Part shown: positions 1 to 13,189 of the stretch, piece after piece | How positions within the stretch are numbered: the stretch's first letter is position 1 | Layout of the letters: every line of letters starts with the position of its first letter | From: Populus alba | Taxonomy: Eukaryota; Streptophyta; Magnoliopsida; Malpighiales; Salicaceae | Direction: 5' to 3' | DNA length: 64,000 nt | Assembly: GCF_005239225.2 (NCBI RefSeq) | Contig: NC_133302.1 | Span: forward strand, 4,960,001 to 5,024,000 | The notes under the pieces: model-generated | Seen by the model: only the letters and a program-made list of their open reading frames with translations | What the model was told of the DNA's origin: nothing | Database searches by the model: none | Program-made: the position numbers and the translations under genes

Positions 1-771
1 CCTTTAAATAGTAAAAAGGGTTGAATTTGGAAGGGATTCTAGATTGGATTAATGTTGGTTTTGTAAGCCAAAGAAAAAAAGAAGAAGGAGAATTTGGTCA
101 CTTGTATCAATACTGAAATCTTTGTAATGAGTTTTAAGTCATTGGATAATTTTTGTTTCTGTTTCAATAGCAATATTCTATTTTTAAACTGGGATTTTGA
201 TGTAAAAGTTGCTTGATTAATGGATTTCTTTAATTCATAAAATAAATAAATAAATAAAAAGAAAAGAAGGGTGTGGGTTATCAATATTAGAGAATAATAT
301 AAATCATGGGGTCACTTAACAACCAAATTTTTTGGATTGAAATAGTTTTTTGACATGATATTAAAGTTTTAATGATTTAATGATCATGAGTGTAAATTTC
401 GAGTCTAAAAAGCTTTCACTTAAAGATATGTATTAGATAATAATATAGATCATATCTTTGAGATCTTACCTAACAATTTAAGTTTTGAGTTAAGATGGTT
501 CTTAATTTGACACTCAAGGGTCTTCTTATAAGAAAATATTGGAAAACATTAAAGTTTGATTGTGATACGGTGCAAAGTGCTTTTAAAAAATGTGTGTCTG
601 GTAATACGGTGCATAATGCTTAATTTAAAATTGTTTTTTAATTAAATATAAATTAAAATGATTTTTTTTTTTTAGATTTTTTTTTAATTTTTAATATAAA
701 TACATCAAAACTATAAAAAAAACATATAAAAAACACTTCCTATAACTTATGAATGAATGACATTTACAATA

Positions 772-821
<50 letters not shown>

Positions 822-2770
822 TAGTAAAGTATTTGTGCAAATGGATCCAGCTGCATGGATGTCTTTGACAATCTTATATATGAATAGCATTTACAAACAC
901 CCATTTTTTAAAATATAAAAGTAGTAGGATATATGTGCAAAGGGATCCACCGATGTTGATTTCTTTGGATATCATAACTATTATTCCATCTTGTTTATGA
1001 AAAACCATCTTGTTTTTCAAAGAAAAGAGACTCCACGTCAACGTGCAAAGCTATAATTAAGGGGTGCGGGGGCTTACGAAACATGGGAGGAAACTGTTTA
1101 AAAAGAAAAATTACATATATGAACTTTGAAAACTAATGATAGCAAGACTGATTTTTTGAAAAGTTTGTCCCTTTCTCTTCAATCCAAGTATGCCCTCATT
1201 GACGTTTCGATGTTCAAGAAAATCATTTACACAAAGTACTTAAATGAAAACGTAAACGTAAGAAATTATAAAATAATCAAAAATTGGTTGGGTAAAAATA
1301 TATGTATATATATATATATATTTTTATAGTTTTTGGAAAATATGTTCAACACAAAAGATAAAAAAAATAAAAAATTATGACATAAATACTTCAATCTAAT
1401 ACCTTTTTACATCTCATGTCAAATCCGTATCACTTGTTATAATTCAAAACTTGGTTAGGTCAAAAATATATTTTTTAAAATATTTTTAATTTTTATAGTT
1501 TTTGAAAAATATGTTCAATAAATAACATAAAAAATAATTTATAACATAAATACTTCAATCTAGGACCTTTTTATATCTCATGTCAAATGTAGTTTGCAAA
1601 ATATCATTAACATAAATAAAAAGATAAAAGATATCACCACCTTTAAATAAAATGAATAATAATGTGTCAACTTTAAAAACATGAAATTCAACAAAGAAAA
1701 GATAATCACTCAAAAGAATTATATGTCAAGGAACTTGTTTTAAATCATATAAAAATTTATATAACCAACACACATGAGAGGAAATAATATAATTAATAAA
1801 ATTTAGAGGTTGTTGCATGCAGACCTTTTCATCATGTGTCCATAAAAAAACATTATATATATATTTAGCAATTTCCTATGATATTGGTGATAAAGCTAGC
1901 AAGAGCTGAACACTAAGGCAATGGAAAACAATTCCTTCAATGGCAAAGCCCAAAAACCAATTGGAAAAAATATCAATTATAATTTTTTATAATATGAAAT
2001 TCCCCTCATCAATTGCATTAATCTAATTTTTATTTTCAGGCATAGATTGATGAAAAAATAATAATTTGTGGATAGATGGAAAAATTCTATGAACATGGGC
2101 CTAGGGTTGGTTTTGTTTTCTTTCTTATGGGAGAAGAAGTTAGATAGAAAAAACACAGAAAAAACAAACCATATAGTTTATTGCCTTAATAAAAACGCCC
2201 TTCCAATCCCTCCTACATTTCCTTTTCCACCTTCAAGATCTCCAGTTAATACATCCCAAATACACCAATGAAAGTCACATATTTCAATATATAATGCCCC
2301 AAAACCCACTAAAATCTATTGCCAACTTTACCACCTTCATTTTAATTCGGGCATGAAGAATTATATAAGCTTACTCTTACCAGGTACATGCGTCCTCTGA
2401 ATGGCATTAGTTCCCTCCTCTCGTACTTTTACATCCACTGAGTATGCCCAGCAGATAATGTTTTCATAGATATTAGCTTGATCCTTGCTGCACAATTGGC
2501 TAACCTAGCAACAAGGTTGCCATTATAAAACAAGCGAGCCAATAGTTGCAGATAGGACCAAACATGATGACTGAAACAATATTTCTCGAGGGTTTTCTCT
2601 TAGGAAATCTTGAAAGTGTTGAATAGATGTAGAAGAGGTGGGGTTCTAGACGTGCTTGTTGAGTTTAGTGAGTTCTTCGCTGGACGTATATGGTTGCATT
2701 TGAGGTGATTTATGTATGTAAAACCCAGTGAAAACCCGGTTTTACAAAAAGAAATTCATATATATATATA
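1..2770. other. AT-rich non-coding stretch
   Basis: No supportable gene. Both strands are rich in stops and the short open frames are low-complexity. Around 300-500 there is a sequence resembling 40400-40540 (shared wording such as an 'aataatataga/aatcatatctttga' core followed by 'aacaatttaagtt'), so part of it is a dispersed repeat. Around 2330-2700 the composition is less AT-rich but I recognise nothing. Confidence 0.6.
774..819. repeat. (TA)n microsatellite
   Basis: An uninterrupted alternating TA run of about 46 bases. A second, shorter one lies at about 2758-2780, directly against the inverted repeat that follows it. Confidence 0.95.
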
Positions 2771-2775
2771 TATAT

Positions 2776-2880
2776 ATATATGAACAATCTCTAAAATGTT
2801 TTTCAAATATGCTTTAAAATGTTTCATTTTAGAGATTGTTAAAGCATATTTGAAAAACATTTTAGAGATTGTTCATATAT
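2776..2880. repeat. Perfect 42 bp inverted repeat (hairpin)
   Basis: Arm 2776-2817 is the exact reverse complement of arm 2839-2880, with a 21-base loop (2818-2838). The stretch 2811-2838 (end of the left arm plus loop) is repeated almost exactly at 2881-2908, so the structure looks like a hairpin copy followed by a direct copy. No coding content. Confidence 0.95.
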
Positions 2881-2909
2881 GCTTTAAAATGTTTCATTTT
2901 AGAGAATGC

Positions 2910-5800
2910 TAGTAGTTTATGCTAAAATGTTGGGGTTAATATAATTCTTTTGTGACTCATGCCTGAGTCAGGATGCCACAAAATTACAAGCAACAAGTGC
3001 TTTTAATGTATATATAATATTTTTTTTTTGGAGTCATGAAGACACGCCTGTATCCCACAATCTTTCTATTGTTTACCTCAAGTCCTGTGCCATTATTTAT
3101 TTATTTATATAAATATGCTTTGGTAATCATCACCAATATGGTCATTTTCAGCCCTCTCATTTACTTAGGCAAGATAATTGGCTGAAAATGGAAGTGCCCG
3201 AGCAAGCCACCCTATCTTTTTACTCGTAATCCCTATTTGTACTCTATATGTATCCGCTTATTTATTGAAATCAATACACCCTTGTTTTTTCTTTTTTCTT
3301 TTTTCCTTTTAATTTAAATGAATGCTGTGAAAGTTATTAAATTATTACAATATTTAAATATCACCATTACCAATAACTAATATTTGATTGAGAGTTTAAA
3401 AAATAATGTATTATAATTCTTGTTCTTTTTTTTTTAATATGATTTATATTTTGAATTGATAAATCATCGAATTAACTTTTTATATAATTAAACTCCAAGC
3501 CCTTAAACTTCTAATTCATGCTTGCTTTGATCCTCTATGGACAAATTATGGATATCATATGACTGCACCATATTATGTCACCGACATACATACATAAAAG
3601 TGGATATAGGGACTTAAAGAACCATGACTATTGTTATGCCTGGATTTTTAGGGGAGATGTTAAAATGGCAAATATATATATATGTCCAAACCCTTAAATC
3701 CGAGCTACAAATCTTAAAACAAGCACAATAGAAAGACTTTGTCATATTACAATATTTTTTAATCAAAATTGAGAGTTAGTCTAACCTTAAATCCGAATCA
3801 GACGACCAAACCATTGAGTCTCACACATTACCTCATGCACTTACAAACATTGAACATATTCCTAATGATTTCTTGAATGTGTTAACTCAAATATCTTTCA
3901 AAAAATATTTAATTAAAATTACTTTAGTTTTTTTAGATGATTTCAAATTAGATATTATTATCTTATTTGATATAGATACTGATTTAAATTCCATTAAAAA
4001 AGACATAGTTCCACACACAAACACACACATATATAAAGAAAAACTTAAGGGACCATATGTAATTTATAGGGTAAAAAATAAAAAGGTTTAACTTTTTCTT
4101 TTTTTAAAAATTTGTTATATAACGAGCCTAAAAGCTAGTAAGATTCCTATTGATTTCATATTGTTTGGTGTTTGGTAACAAGATTCCTAAAAGCTAATGA
4201 TATTTTTAAAATATATTAAAATAATATTTTTTATTTATATTATCAGCACATAAAACTATTCAAAAGGAATATAAAAAATATTAATTTAATATTTTTTAAA
4301 TAAAAAATAATTTTAAAAACCAAATCACTCACGTAGTTATCTTCAAATTTTATATGTATCCACTTGCACTTCTTTTGTTTTGTAGTTCTCTTGAAAATGA
4401 GACAATCACACCTTTTTCATAAAAATGTATATATAGGCAAGATCTCTTTCATGAATCTGTCTGCAAATGTGTACGGACTACTACTAGCCCAATGGTTGGT
4501 CGATAGTTATCCCAATAATCACACCTTATCCCGTTCAGTTGATTAAAAATATCTTTCACACATTTTATTATATGTCCAAAAGGTTGAAGCTTTTCCACAC
4601 CAATCAATATATTTAGGTTATAATTTAATGGATCAAATTTTAAATTTATATTCTAGAAACTACCAATTTAAGTGTTATAAATTTCAGGATAATTAAAGAC
4701 TTATATAATAATTAATTTCAGGGTTTCGGAGGATTAGTTAAGATGCGTATAAGTTTGTTCGGACACCAACGATTAACAATTTTTTTTTTCATACTGCGGT
4801 AACTTTTATTTCTTTTTCAACTATAAAAAAAATCTTTAGTTAACTAAATTATTTCTACATTTTACATTATGTCTTGTATATAATTATATTTTATATTTTA
4901 ATTTTATAAAAACTAAAATAACTTACTTTTTAATCATGAAAACTTGTTTTCCATTTATTTTAATTGCTAAAATCCATCTTACAATAATTTTAACAAAACA
5001 AATTTTTTTCAACATATATTTTTAAAATTACAACTAAATTTTTAATTTATTTTTTAAAACCGCAATTGCAAAAAATGGTAAAATAAGAGGCGTAACATTC
5101 TATTTATAGGAAACCAGAAAACCTTATAAATGGTAAAATAACAAATTTCCCCTCTGAATAATATCACACATATTATTTCAGGAAAAAAAATTAGAAATTC
5201 ATTCAATCAAGTCCCTACTTGATTTTTCTAGGTCTAGAATTGTAATTCTTTATATAAATTACAGTATAGTTCTCAATTTCTAAAACTTATTTACAATCAA
5301 GTCTGATTAATTATCCCATTTTAGTTCTCAATATTATTAAGGCTTTTTCGGGGTGAAATTGAAATTTTTGGCTATTGCGTTATTCTAAATAATATTTCAG
5401 ATAAATTTTTTTGCAGTTTTTTTTTATGCTTATATTGTGAGCAAATGAATTGTGTTATTCTCAATAATATTTTGGACATTAACCTCATACAGATTTTATA
5501 TCCTTATATTAAAATGAGGAATAACAAATTATTATCCTTAATAGTATTGTGGATATTGACCTCTATTAGAGTTTTTTATCCTTATATTAAAAGTGAATAA
5601 TATTTTCTTGCTAAAAAAAATTAATATTTTTGAAATATACATCAAAATCCTTTGGAATTTTACAAACTTGTTATAAAATCAATGTAATATCATTTTTTTT
5701 TTGAACATGCCAAAGTATTTTAGGTTTTCTATAAATAATTTTAAGAATTTTTATCCATATGCAAGAAAAAAGGAAAGTATTTTTTTATTGTTTCTTAGGC
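2910..5800. other. AT-rich non-coding stretch
   Basis: No gene seen. 4165-4330 resembles a decayed member of the MITE family found elsewhere in the window ('tttggtgtttggtaac', then 'attaaaataatattttttattt', then an 'atcagcacataaaac' core). The rest is low-complexity AT sequence. Confidence 0.55.
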
Positions 5801-5802
5801 TT

Positions 5803-5871
5803 TGTTTGGCAAAAACTTATTTTTTTTGTAATAAAACTAGCAAAACAGATTTAAGAAGGTGTTTGCCAAAC
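5803..5871. repeat. Short MITE-like inverted repeat
   Basis: The left end 'gtttggcaaaaactta' (from 5803) and the right end 'aagaaggtgtttgccaaac' (to 5871) are imperfect inverted repeats, about 14 of 17 positions pairing, around a 30-base AT-rich centre. This is the shape of a very short non-autonomous DNA element. No target duplication is evident. Confidence 0.45.
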
Positions 5872-5879
5872 TAACTCTT

Positions 5880-8800
5880 AAGCCAAAAAAACCTTTAGCC
5901 AAAATATAGCAAGCCAATCATGGTCTTAATCTTTGACTCAATTTTGACCTGATTAGATTGACCCAAGATCATTGGTTCGACCATAAACCAAACCAAAGAT
6001 TTGGGTTCGACCCAAAAAACAAATAAGAAACAAAAACAAATTGATGCAAATAAATTCTAGATTATTGATTAATTAAATTGCCTAGATGGTTTAGTCTAAA
6101 GAATTAGACTAAAATTGATTCAAATCATGAAGCCAAGACAAAGTTCTTTTCAAGAACACAAATAACACTACCCAACAACCCAGAAATAGCTTAAAAACTA
6201 AGCACATTGTCAAGCCTTCAAGACTAACATTTTTTAATTCTAAAATATGCTTTGTTCATTCTAACAAATTACATATATAACCATAACCAAACATGTATGA
6301 GTATAAAAACTAACAAATAACATGAAAACATCAAAATCATGCAAGAGTTTTAGGACCTAAATCATGTCCAGGAACCAAGCACACACATTAACAAATTAGA
6401 AAAAAAGACATCAATAACCCTACTTCCAGATTTCTTAATCACTTTATTTCATTTAATGTAAACATCTAAACATCCAACAACAAATAGACAACTCCAAACA
6501 GGATCACACAAAGAAAAAAACGACATTCTGCGCATTACTTAAAATCAAAGCTAAAAGTAATATAATGCAACAAGTGTTCAAAAACACCATAAAATATGAA
6601 AGAACGGCCTAAAGATGTGCTTCATGGACATCATCTACTAGCATAAATGAATGTTTTATATCTTCCAAGCTCAAATAATGGTTGTTGCCCTTCGGTTCTT
6701 TCTTTTCCAAGTTTGTTACCTACTCTCAAAGTTAAGGAAATCATTGAGTTAGGATCTTAAACCTTCAAAATTTAGAGTTCTTTTATCAATATTTTCCTTA
6801 CCCCTCTTTCTCTCTCTCCCTCTTTTCTTCCCCCCCTCTTGCCCTAATTTTTTAAGGGGTATTTATATGGTTTCAAGTTATGATTTTTATAGATTGAATA
6901 AAATATTGATCCTTTTTCCTCAAAGCTTGTCCCTATGATCAAAATGGAAGAGTTTTAGGTATGTTTATAGTTGTGGGCTTTTTACCTATACTAGTTTTAC
7001 AATGGTGGTTTTGCAACAAACTTGGTTTTGGAGATTTTGGTGGTTTTTCCAAATTTGGAGCTTGTTTTTGGCTTTTTGATCTTGAGAGAAACACAACCAA
7101 CATTTGATAAGAACCCACTAAGAAAGCTTGAAGTGTGAACACACGAAAAAGATTAGTGGTTTTTTGAAACATGTATCATAACCATCGACAATTTAGTTAA
7201 TCATTTTTGAAACTTCGTTGGAGCAACTCCAATGTGGTGTCAGTGAAGACCATCTAAAGTTAGTAGATGTTGTACACACATTTTGTTTGGGTCTGACCTT
7301 GCTTAATTTGAAGGTCTGTAACTCCACATTTATTTGTTTGAAAGTGTCAACTCGATCAACTCAGAATCTGAAAATGAGTGATGGTTGATTAGAGACAAGA
7401 TATTGTTGAGTTCATTGAAGAAAATAGGATGTAAATGTTTAATGGGAGTTGTTGATCTTTGTAAAGGAGGTGTTTCTCAGTTGAATAGTGGTGGTTATAC
7501 CCCTGAGGTGGTAAAAAATACCACATTCATTCGTTTAAAATCGCCTCCTCGATCAGCCAAAATTATCAAAGAAGAAGCTAAATAGTAGCCGAACATTGCG
7601 TTGTCTAGGTTAAACCCTAAAATTAGGGCTTGTTTTTTTTAATTTGGGATTTGAAAAACTTTAAATTAGTCCGTATTCTTCCTATTTTTTTTAATTACAC
7701 CTATAATTATCTCATAAACTCTTAATTACATGCAATTTTACTCATGTCAAACTTAATTATTAGCCCCAAAGTTCAACGCCTTTTTTTATTTTGGTGTTTA
7801 TTTAAGGTCCCAAAATAAACTTAAGACTTTAATTTCTTAAAATTAAAGCTTAAATTGACTTCAAAAATTAAATTTTCTTGCAATTAAACCTTTTAAAAAA
7901 ATCCTATTGAATCCTTAAACATCCAATCTTGAAATTTCCTCCTTGGATTGAATTTTTATTGCCAATAGAGCCTTTATGAGTTAAAATTGAACTGTCAATT
8001 TTTAAATCTTGTGTATTTTGATCTTCCTCAACCAATCTTTAATAGTTTTTTTTTAGTATTCTTCATGTTCTCCTCACTAATATATCTTTTTATTTTCTTT
8101 AATATGTTTTTCAATTGTTTGTATTTTCTCTTTTTTTTTTCTTTGCATGTTTATTTAAGGTCCCAAAATGAATAACAACAAATGAAAAAATAACATGTAT
8201 TAGTCTCAAAAATTCTAATTAATATCCAATTTTAATAGAACATTAACTAGAAACATTTAGGAACAATACTATGATACAATATGAATCTTGTAATTATGAT
8301 AACTTTATAGTTTCCTTTAAAAAGTATTTTTGTCCAAAAAACTTTATATTTATTTTAGATTCATTAATCAAATATTTGATGAATTATTAAAGATAAATAA
8401 ACTTTTATTAATAAATTAAATATATTTATATAAACAAAGTTAATGTTATGTGTAACCAACCGATTGGCTACAAGACATATAGACTAACATCTAATATTTA
8501 GAATAAAGTTATAAAAAGGGTTCTTATAGACATTTTAATTTCTTTCCGAATGAAATCATTTAGTTTTAGATCATTCCCACTATCTGTTTTATCCAATTAT
8601 AATCATGTGTGTGTGTATATAATCTATGTTTATGTAAGAAGATTCCTACAATAGTTACATTGACAAGGAATTTTGTTACAAAAACATAGATTGTATTTGA
8701 TATGACCAATAACAAGTATATATACATTAAAACAGCTCTAAAGTGGTGTAAATTGTGAGAATTTCAGGTTCAAACCCTACTAAAAAACAAAATGCACCTC

Positions 8801-9000
8801 TGTACCGCAGCCGCACCTTGAGTGCCGTATTCCAAATTTCAACCTCATAGAAAAGGATAACAAGTGCATTAATTATTACTCAGCCACCACCTTTGACAGA
8901 CAATAGAAATCCTTGAATGCGATTTTCCTTGCCAATTTGGACTGCCTGGAAATATCATTTTCTCCCTGTAGCTAGCTAGCCACAACTCCAATTGGGGTCA
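5880..9000. other. Non-coding, repeat-like stretch
   Basis: No recognised gene. A minus-strand TATAAATA (6860-6867) is followed on that strand by a pyrimidine/purine-biased leader (6790-6850), which could be a decayed LTR promoter. A 66-codon plus-strand open frame at 7385-7585 matches nothing I know. The remainder is AT-rich. Confidence 0.4.
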
Positions 9001-9080
9001 TTTTGACAGCTTTGAGCTCCAAATTGAGTAGCCTTAACTAGATTTTAAAATGGATGACAAAATAGTTAGCAGAAATTCAC

Positions 9081-9722
9081 TTAGCTGACTCCCCTGTAAC
9101 TGCTGACCAAACCTTCACGCTCGAGGGGTGCAATGTTCACAACTGTTTCTTGGATGGGAGGAGGTGGTTGTTCTGATGAGCTAGCCTGACTCACACCAGC
9201 AATCTGGTGGCATGTCTCCTTAAGGCAGCGCCTGCATGTCGGGCAAGATGAGTGTGAGCTCAGCCACATATCAATGCACCTCACATGAAATCCATGGCTA
9301 CACTTTGGCAAAATTCGAACACGATCACCAAGTACAAACTCTGATATGCATATGACACATTCTGTGTCCAACCCAGGCAATTTACTATCCTTTGCTGAGT
9401 AATTCACTACAGGGAAAGTTTTCAGGGCTTTTTTCTTGATCCCTCTATTGGAAGAATTTCCATTTAAGCTTGAACACCATAATGCACACCTTATGAAAGA
9501 GTTTAGCCCTAGTGAACTAAAGAGTGCGCACATTAGGACTATGAAGACGACGACAACATTTATATTGAAGCTCTTATCCCATGTGGCGTTAGGATTCATT
9601 GGATGATGGGCGTTACTAGAAGGTGAAGGAGAAAGAGGGTTGTGTAGTAGCAATTTTCTTAGGTGAAAAACACCATGAAAATGTTGGAAAGGTAGAGGGG
9701 GTGTGGAAAAAGTAGTAGACAT
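9081..9722 (-). CDS. ATL-family RING-H2 E3 ubiquitin ligase
   Basis: A 213-residue intronless gene. Residues 54-73 form one hydrophobic membrane segment, followed by basic residues (IKKKALK, 95-101) and the ATL hallmark GLD motif (117-119). The RING-H2 domain has every zinc ligand with canonical spacing: C122, C125, C141, H143, H146, C149, C160, C163 (C-x2-C-x15-C-x-H-x2-H-x2-C-x10-C-x2-C), and the W in CIDMWL expected for E2 contact. ATL proteins are membrane-anchored ubiquitin ligases, often in defence or stress signalling; the substrate here cannot be inferred. The layout resembles the ATL8/ATL78-79 group. A TATA box 50 bp upstream supports this start. Nothing is broken. No neighbour within 9 kb suggests a shared role. 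Confidence 0.94.
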   Translation of the reverse strand: MSTTFSTPPLPFQHFHGVFHLRKLLLHNPLSPSPSSNAHHPMNPNATWDKSFNINVVVVFIVLMCALFSSLGLNSFIRCALWCSSLNGNSSNRGIKKKALKTFPVVNYSAKDSKLPGLDTECVICISEFVLGDRVRILPKCSHGFHVRCIDMWLSSHSSCPTCRRCLKETCHQIAGVSQASSSEQPPPPIQETVVNIAPLEREGLVSSYRGVS

Positions 9723-9771
9723 TTGTGTTGAGTATGGTTTATGAGTGTGGATATTTCTTCTTGTAGCGGGA

Positions 9772-9778
9772 TTATATA
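9772..9778 (-). promoter_or_regulatory. TATA box of the ATL gene
   Basis: TATATAA on the minus strand, 50 bases before the ATG at 9722. It predicts transcription starting near 9745 and a 5' leader of about 20-25 bases. Confidence 0.6.
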
Positions 9779-9784
9779 AAAGAA

Positions 9785-11470
9785 AAGAACAAACTTTAGA
9801 TTAAGTTTTTTATGAATCTTTTATTCTGGATTTGATTTAATTAACCTCTCCAATAGAAAGTTTAGAATACATGAGGTTTCATGACCCCACAAAAGGATTT
9901 ATCTTCTAATTATGAAACATGCTCAGCTAGTAGGCTAATCTGAAATCTAAGTAGATTCTTGCTGGATTTTAAAAAATAAAAGAGAATTGATCAAGTTTAA
10001 TTTAACTCCGAACTCGTTTAATTCAGACAAAATTCAATTAAAATTTATTAATTTTAAAAAATAATATTTTTTAAAAATAATTAATCTAATCAATCAATAT
10101 AAAACCGGCTTATTTCACCAGGTTAATTTTCAAATCAAATTTTGATAATTATAATTTTTTATATTCTTCATTTATATACTATTTCTTTTTTCGTTCATAT
10201 TTAAAAAGGAATCGTACGAAGGAGTGATTCTAATCTTTCAAAAAATGTAAAATAAGCAATACACTTATCTTATCTTTTTAATTATTTAATTGGCTTTCAA
10301 TTCAAAACTGACTAAGCCACTTTCTATTGCAAAGCGGGCAGCAGCCTTTCTTTGACAAATATCTGCATATCGGACCTGGGATCTGCCCGTCGAAGACAAG
10401 CTTATCGGTTTAGATTCTAGCGGGTTTTTTAAGACATAATTTATTCAACTTGCCTCAACCCCGCCAATCAATTTGTTTCCCTGTAGATATATCACCTCGA
10501 GAGTTAAAAGTTGATTCGATTAAATTTAAATGATATAATAAATTAACATATAATATAGTTAATTTGATTGAGCTTTAATGAAATTTAATTGGGTTAAAGT
10601 TAAGGATTTTTTTCTAAAATATTTTTCATTTGAATCTATAATTTTTAGTTTGTTTTCTAAAAAAAAATAATGTTATTTTTTATTTAAAAAAACAAAAATA
10701 ATTTTGTTTTGAGTTAGATTCAATCCGAGTTTGAGTTATATTAACCTTGAACAAGATGGAATCATGAATTAGATCTATTAAATATGATTAAAACTAATTA
10801 GATAAGAATCAATTAGCAATATGCAATTGGCACACTTGTTTAGATGGATTAATCAAACCGGAGAACAACCTATTAAATCAATTAAATTTTATGGAGTTAA
10901 TATATTTTCTACTGATGTTAAAACATGAAATAAATGAAATTTCAAGTTATATCAGAATGGTTTGTAAATATTTCAAAGAACAAATGTTTGCTGAATTCTG
11001 AGAAATTAACCATCATGTAGATAATCATTACAATTTCCATCCCCTTCAATTCTGCCAATTTCCCATTAATTTTACACTCCACGAACTCTCCAATCTCCAT
11101 ATTCTAATCAAAGATAATTAATGTTAATACTTTACACTACACCATCATTAGGCAGCGTGTCCACCAATCATCAGCCACATCCATCCACTCAGAGGATAAA
11201 TTAGAGAGAATAAATGCATGGTCCCTCCACAGCACTGATCAGCTCCTTTAGGGCTGCAATCAAGCAGTCAGATTTGCAGTCTGATGGCTACTGCCTGTGG
11301 CTTTAAGCAAAAGTAATACTGTGTACTAGATCTTTGTGAAATCTTTCCTAAGCATGCAAAAGCTTCAAAGTAGAGAAGTGATTAAAAATAAACATCAAAA
11401 GAGGCTTGGCAAGGTTCAAATTATTGATGATTTCATTGTATATGTACAACATGCATATAATGAGCTTGCA
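9785..11470. other. Intergenic, nothing recognised
   Basis: AT-rich upstream region of the ATL gene. No open frame longer than noise, no clear repeat and no RNA gene seen. Confidence 0.5.
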
Positions 11471-11477
11471 TGATGAT

Positions 11478-11670
11478 TCTGGTTGTTTTTCAAATAACTT
11501 TTCATGTCAAAATACACGTTAATAATATTTTTTTGATTTTTTAAAAATTATTTTTGACATTAACACATCAAAATAATTTAAAAACATATTAATTTGAAGT
11601 TAATAAAAAAATAAAATTTAAATTTAAATTTTTTTAAAAAATATTTTTAAAACACAAAAATAAACATTTC
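11478..11670. mobile_element. MITE (family shared through the window)
   Basis: Starts near 'ggttgtttttcaaata' and ends near 'aaaacacaaaaataaaca'. The core 'tgattttttaaaaattat' followed by 'acatcaaaat' and 'attaatttgaagttaata' is nearly the same as the copy at 47405-47620. The family looks like non-autonomous PIF/Harbinger-type elements, with ends resembling 'gtttggtagcgtggttgtgg' and 'aaacaaacagg'. Confidence 0.65.
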
Positions 11671-12239
11671 GTTTGTAACCGTTATCTACTTCTGCTTTTT
11701 TGTTCTTTTCTTGATCCGTTGGCTTTCAGTATCTTTTGTGATAAGAAATCCGACATGAGCTCGCCTGTGTGTGTGTGTATTTGCTAGAAGCACCACTTGT
11801 TTGCATATCCAACTTGGTCTAGGCTGGATTTCACTAGGCTTTTATTTGATTTGTGAGACCGAGACAGAGAGAGATCTGTTATCTTTTCACAAACACTAGC
11901 AGTTGAGAAAGTTGTCTAGTCTCAACTACTTGGATATATCCAAGTAGATTTGCCTCTCTCGAATGAGTGGTACCATAAGATATGTTGTCCAGGCTCCATA
12001 GGCGAGAAAATGTTTTCAAGTAAAAAAATATTAGGCTTAAAAAAAATAAAATTTTAGTGATTAGTTCAAGTGGTAAATTAAATAACATGAAAAAAAAACT
12101 ACAACAAAAAGTACACCAACAAAAAAAGCAATAAAAAACAATGAAAAGAAAAGAATCTGAATCTAACGGGACTATCAAATAGCCCAATACTAATCTAATA
12201 GAAGGAAAACCATAGAAAATTAATAGAAAAAAAAAAGAA

Positions 12240-12960
12240 AAAATTTCAAAGAAAAGGAAAATACGAAGCGAACCTTTTAAACCTAATCTAATCTTAAAAA
12301 CCTACAACTCGTTAAATCTTGAACCCGAGTTTAAATAAGAAGATTAATTGTCAACTAATTTAATTTTGAAAGATGAAATCGTTGAAAAAATATCAATAAA
12401 AAAAACTTGCAAAAGCAACAAAAAGAATGAGAACAAAATTTAAAAGAAAAGCACCTAGGATGATGAAATTTGAAAAACAATTCCAGACAAAATAAATAAC
12501 AATTAAAAGAATGAGTATCAAATTTGAAAGATTAAAAAAATATAAGGGATGAAATTGAAAAATATTTGTAATTTGATAAATTATTTATAGATTAAAAAAT
12601 AGTTGGGGTGAAATTGAGAAATATTATAGAGGGTTAACTCAATAGAATCAAACCTAAAAAATATGAAAAAAGAGATTAAAAACAAGAAAATATGCTCAAG
12701 AAAAAAGAAAAAAAAAAACAAGCAAAGTTGGACAAACCTCTTGAGCCTAATCTAATCTCTAAAACCTGCAACTTGTAAAATCATGGATTCAAGTTCAATC
12801 ATGAAACTTAACTCTAAAAAAATCTAATTTTAAAAGATAATATTGTGAAAAAAAATATTAATAAAAAAAACTTGCAAAAAAAAAAAAAACAACAACAACA
12901 ACAAAAAAGATATATTAGGGTCTCGTGATATCGGTGGTAAATTTAATAAGTTAACTCAAG
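12240..12960. repeat. Two diverged direct repeat units, ~460 bp apart
   Basis: 12270-12415 and 12733-12880 share successive phrases ('cctaatctaatct', 'aaacct(a/g)caact', 'tttaattttgaaagat/ctaattttaaaagat', 'aaaaaaaacttgcaaaa'). Between them is AT-rich filler. There is no coding potential. Confidence 0.6.
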
Positions 12961-13189
12961 TTGGTCCGAATCGATCTAATATGTTGTCATTTATATATTA
13001 AAAAAAAATATCTTCATAATACTAGTTATAACTTTGTATTTAAATGATCAATTAAAGCTAGTAGTGGAATGATACTAGTTATAACTTTGTATATAAATGA
13101 TGTGACCATAGGAAAATGATGTATTTTGTGTTGACAAGGCATTGGTTGAGGAAGATTTCTCTTGAAAGCAAAATTATGATCATAATTAA

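Noticed and set aside
2330..2700. Higher-GC stretch resembling rRNA or an exon
   Set aside because: I compared it by memory with rRNA phrases and with common exons and found no convincing match.
7385..7585. 66-codon frame MIRDKILLSSLKK
   Set aside because: Plausible composition but no known motif and no supporting context; could be a retrotransposon fragment.
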